From Streptomyces sp. NP160 (GTDB lineage: Bacteria; Actinomycetota; Actinomycetes; Actinomycetales; Quadrisphaeraceae), in contig NZ_VDMJ01000028.1 in NCBI RefSeq assembly GCF_006335115.1, positions 1 to 64,000 on the forward strand: a stretch of DNA of 64,000 nucleotides, written 5' to 3'. The stretch's first letter is position 1, and every line of letters begins with the position of its first letter. Below are positions 61,670 through 64,000 of the stretch, piece after piece. The notes under the pieces are model-generated. The model ran no database searches and had not been told where the DNA came from. It saw only the letters and a list, made by a program, of their open reading frames with translations. A program made the translations under genes and the position numbers.

Positions 61670-62493
61670 CAGCGGTACTCCCCGTCAGGGGCGTAGCGCA
61701 GCTGCTTCGCCTGCTCGCCGTCGTGCCCGAAGATGACCTCCGCGCCGGTCTCCTCGGCGATGCCGCGGAGCTTCTCCACGCTCTCCAGCCACGCCAGGTT
61801 GTTCCAGACGATGGCGGCGCCCACGGCCGGCGGGCCCCAGGAGTCGCGCAGGTAGACCGCGTCGGAGGTGAAGATCTTGGTGCCCTCCTGGGGCAGGTCC
61901 ACGCGCAGCGACATGGTCCCCCAGGTGTGGCCGGGGGTCTCGATCACCGAGATGCCGGGGAGGATCTCCACGTCTCCGCTGACCGTCTCGATCGGCAGGC
62001 CCTGGTAGTCGCTGACGATGTGCGCGCCCTGGCTGTACCCCTGGATCTTCGAGGCGCCCTCGACCTCCTTGTCGTTGGCGATGATCCGGGTCCTGCCGTT
62101 CATGAAGTCCCGGGCGTTGGCGGCGTGGTCGAAGTGCAGGTGGCTCAGCACGAGGATGTCGACGTCGTCCGGCGTGAGCTCGAGCGAGGCGAGCGAGGAG
62201 TCGAGGTAGCCGGGGCCGTCGACGGGCTCCTTGACGGGGAAGAAGTCGTGGAAGCCGGTGGGGGCCCAGCGCTCCTCCCAGTCGCGCGGCACGCCGGTGT
62301 CCCACAGCACCCGGCCCTCGGGGTGCTCGATGAGCACCGCGTGGGTGGGGCAGTCGCCCCAGACCACGGGGTCGTCCTTGTGGTGGCGGTCGCGGATCGT
62401 GCGGCCGCCCTTGAGCAGCAGCCAGGTCAGGTCGGTCTCCATCACACCGGTGGAGAGCACGTGGAGCTTCATCTCGGGAGCAGCACCAGTCAC
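61669..62493 (-). CDS. Metallo-beta-lactamase-fold lactonase (AttM/AiiA-like)
   Basis: A 274-residue lactonase. [15 protein letters not shown] gives the HxHxDH dinuclear Zn motif, then [13 protein letters not shown] (His), [13 protein letters not shown] (Asp bridge) and IFGHDGEQ (last His). The length and [20 protein letters not shown] match AttM/BlcC-type gamma-butyrolactone and acyl-homoserine lactone lactonases. GTG 62493 with GAGGAG 7 nt upstream. First gene of the operon; 143 bp from a divergent regulator. Confidence 0.88.
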   Translation of the reverse strand: MTGAAPEMKLHVLSTGVMETDLTWLLLKGGRTIRDRHHKDDPVVWGDCPTHAVLIEHPEGRVLWDTGVPRDWEERWAPTGFHDFFPVKEPVDGPGYLDSSLASLELTPDDVDILVLSHLHFDHAANARDFMNGRTRIIANDKEVEGASKIQGYSQGAHIVSDYQGLPIETVSGDVEILPGISVIETPGHTWGTMSLRVDLPQEGTKIFTSDAVYLRDSWGPPAVGAAIVWNNLAWLESVEKLRGIAEETGAEVIFGHDGEQAKQLRYAPDGEYR

Positions 62494-62574
62494 GGAGGGA
62501 CTCCTCGTCTCGCGTCATCGCGGGGACACCGCCTGAGGGGACGGCGCCCGCCCACCCTGCGTCGCCGCGGCGGG

Positions 62575-62623
62575 CGATGACCATGGACGACGCGCACACA
62601 CTGGCGGCCACGGGGTGTGCGCG
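62575..62623. promoter_or_regulatory. Candidate operator in lactonase/GAF regulator region
   Basis: CGCGCACAC (62591-62599) and GTGTGCGCG (62615-62623) form a 9-bp perfect inverted repeat with a 15-nt spacer. A third half-site, GTACACACC, follows. A degenerate repeat copy, CGATGACCATGGAC, sits at 62575-62588. It lies in the middle of the divergent promoter region, the natural site for the regulator downstream. Confidence 0.65.
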
Positions 62624-62636
62624 GTACACACCTGTC

Positions 62637-64000
62637 GTGACCACCCTGGAGGGGACCGGCACCGTGGCCGGTCGTCCGCTCGGCTCCTTCGCGGCGCCGT
62701 CCCCGGCGGCGCTGCTGCGGGCCGTCCACGACTCGGCCACCGACCTCGCCAGCGTGCGCGACCGCTCGGTGATCCTCCGGGCACTGGTCCGCCGCACCCG
62801 CGCCCTGCTGGGCGCCGACATGGCCTACCTGTCCCTCAACGACCTCGACGCCGGCGAGACGTGGATCCACGTCACCGACGGCGTGCGGACCCGCGCGTAC
62901 GCCGAGATCCGCATGCCCTTGGGCACGGGCATCCTCGGGTCCGTGGCCGCCGGCGGGACCTCGGTGCACACCGACGACTACCTCGCCGACGCCGACCTCA
63001 ACCACCTCACCCACATCGACGAAGCGGTGGCCGCCGAGGGGGTGCGCGCCATCAGCGGCGAGCCGCTGCGCGTGGACGGGCACCTGGTCGGGGCGCTGCT
63101 CGTGGCGCACCGGACCCCGGTGGCGATGCCGCCGGCCGGGCTGGAGGCGCTGCGCCTGCTGGCCCTGCAGGCCGCCGTCGCCCTCGAGCAGACCCGCCGC
63201 GCCAGCGAGATCGCCGCGCTGCGCGCCGCCGCGTCCACCGCCCAGGGCGACGCCGACCTGCTCGACCTCGACGCGCGCCTGCTCGCCGCCGTCGGCGGCG
63301 GGGGCGGGTGCCGCGCCGTGGTCGAGGAGCTCGCCGCCGCGGTGGGCGCACCGGTGGTCCTGGTCGACGACGACGCCCGCGTCCGCTGCAGCGCCGGCGG
63401 CCGTCACGCGGACCTCGACGACGACGGTGGGGCGACGGCGGTCGTCGTCGTGCCGGGCGGCCCCGCCGGGGCGAGCCGGCTGGTCAGCCCGGCCGTGGGG
63501 GAGCGCGCTCACCGCGCGCTGGGCCGCGGGGCGCTCGCGGCGGCGGCGGCGCTGCAGGTGGAGCACGAGCTCGCCGAGGCCGCCGACAGGTCGCCGTCAG
63601 CGCTGCTCGACGACCTGGTCGACGAGCGCGGAGTGCGCCGCGAGGTGCTCCAGGAGCGCGCGCTGGCGCAGGGCCTCGACCTGCGCGAGCCGTCCTCGTC
63701 GCTGGTGGCGGTGGTCCCGCCGGCCGACCGCCAGCGCAGCGTGGCGGCGCTGCGCCCCCTGGTGGAGGGCCGCGGACTCGTGGCCGTGCACGCGGGCCAC
63801 GTCTGCCTGGTCTGCTCGCGGCGGGGTGCGAGCTCTGACGAGCTGGGTGCCGCGGCGCAGGCGGCGCTGGCGGGGGCGGGGGTGAGCGCCGTGGTCGGCT
63901 GCGCCGACGCGGAGCCCGCCGTCGCCGCGCGCGGCACCGGGTCCGTCGGGCGGGCGCACGCCGAGGCCGCGCAGGTCGCGCGGGCCGCGCAGGTGCTCGG
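62637..64000 (+). CDS. GAF-domain PucR/CdaR-like regulator, 3' end outside window
   Basis: Open from GTG 62637 to the right edge (454 codons seen). A GAF domain covers about residues 30-190: LGADMAYLSLNDLDAGETW, then MPLGTGILGSVAAGGTSVHT, DGHLVGALLVAHRTPVAMPP and LLALQAAVALEQTRR. A second domain includes LLDDLVDERGVRREVLQERA and LDLREPSSSLVAVVPPADRQ, as in PucR-family proteins whose HTH lies at the C-terminus, here missing. It is divergent from the lactonase operon and likely its regulator. Confidence 0.8.
   Translation, partial: MTTLEGTGTVAGRPLGSFAAPSPAALLRAVHDSATDLASVRDRSVILRALVRRTRALLGADMAYLSLNDLDAGETWIHVTDGVRTRAYAEIRMPLGTGILGSVAAGGTSVHTDDYLADADLNHLTHIDEAVAAEGVRAISGEPLRVDGHLVGALLVAHRTPVAMPPAGLEALRLLALQAAVALEQTRRASEIAALRAAASTAQGDADLLDLDARLLAAVGGGGGCRAVVEELAAAVGAPVVLVDDDARVRCSAGGRHADLDDDGGATAVVVVPGGPAGASRLVSPAVGERAHRALGRGALAAAAALQVEHELAEAADRSPSALLDDLVDERGVRREVLQERALAQGLDLREPSSSLVAVVPPADRQRSVAALRPLVEGRGLVAVHAGHVCLVCSRRGASSDELGAAAQAALAGAGVSAVVGCADAEPAVAARGTGSVGRAHAEAAQVARAAQVL

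Overview
This 64 kb window is chromosomal DNA from a very GC-rich actinobacterium. The evidence is near-universal G/C at third codon positions, many GTG starts, 1-8 nt gene overlaps, actinobacterial families (DUF6412-YidC, DUF2252, DUF1345, F420-type PPOX protein, PASTA-less Ser/Thr kinases), and many promoters of the form TANNNT followed 6-8 nt later by the start codon (leaderless mRNAs). A Kineosporiales-like genome would fit, but that is a guess. I see no rRNA, tRNA, CRISPR, insertion sequence or prophage. The window is ordinary gene-dense chromosome, with a few unusual loci.

Layout. 1-9.5 kb: small membrane proteins, a PPOX-family protein, a HAD phosphatase, a lipoprotein, an NCS1 permease, a START-like protein and a pyridine-nucleotide disulfide oxidoreductase. 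9.7-20 kb: secreted DUF4214 protein; TetR and a 14-TM drug exporter with a perfect operator between them; GH32 glycosidase; APH-like kinase; MFS exporter divergent from an ArsR-like regulator; YbaK deacylase; DUF1345 protein. 20-34.4 kb: anti-sigma-type ATPase, GNAT, a frameshifted MocR regulator divergent from an EamA transporter and DJ-1 protein, an ABC-F protein with a structured leader, two more TetR regulators with operators, SDR, aldo/keto reductase, and a methyltransferase-kinase-membrane protein operon. 34.6-50.3 kb: metallophosphoesterase, DUF2252 protein, HIT hydrolase, LysE exporter with LysG, hisD, VOC protein, XRE-cupin regulator, 2OG-Fe oxygenase, SDR, NCS2 permease, ThpR and an ABC-2 exporter.

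50.4-58.3 kb holds the most novel locus. DUF6412 and YidC are followed by an FHA-like/winged-helix protein, a secreted protein, and two large transmembrane Ser/Thr kinases on the opposite strand. One kinase has a YVTN beta-propeller outside the membrane. The other carries the same domain as the secreted protein. That shared domain resembles a CHAP peptidoglycan-amidase fold whose catalytic Cys and His are replaced in both copies, which suggests a cell-wall sensing kinase paired with a secreted, catalytically dead partner.

58.5-64 kb: a four-gene operon (lactonase, FmdB-like zinc ribbon, Zn alcohol dehydrogenase, succinate-semialdehyde dehydrogenase) matches the logic of the Agrobacterium attKLM/blcABC gamma-butyrolactone pathway. 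It is divergent from a GAF/PucR-like regulator that runs off the right edge.

Across the window a short motif with core CCGTGATCATGGAC recurs only between genes, in both orientations. Three genes carry apparent single-base frameshifts (near 1860, 21507 and 31070), which could be real decay or assembly error.
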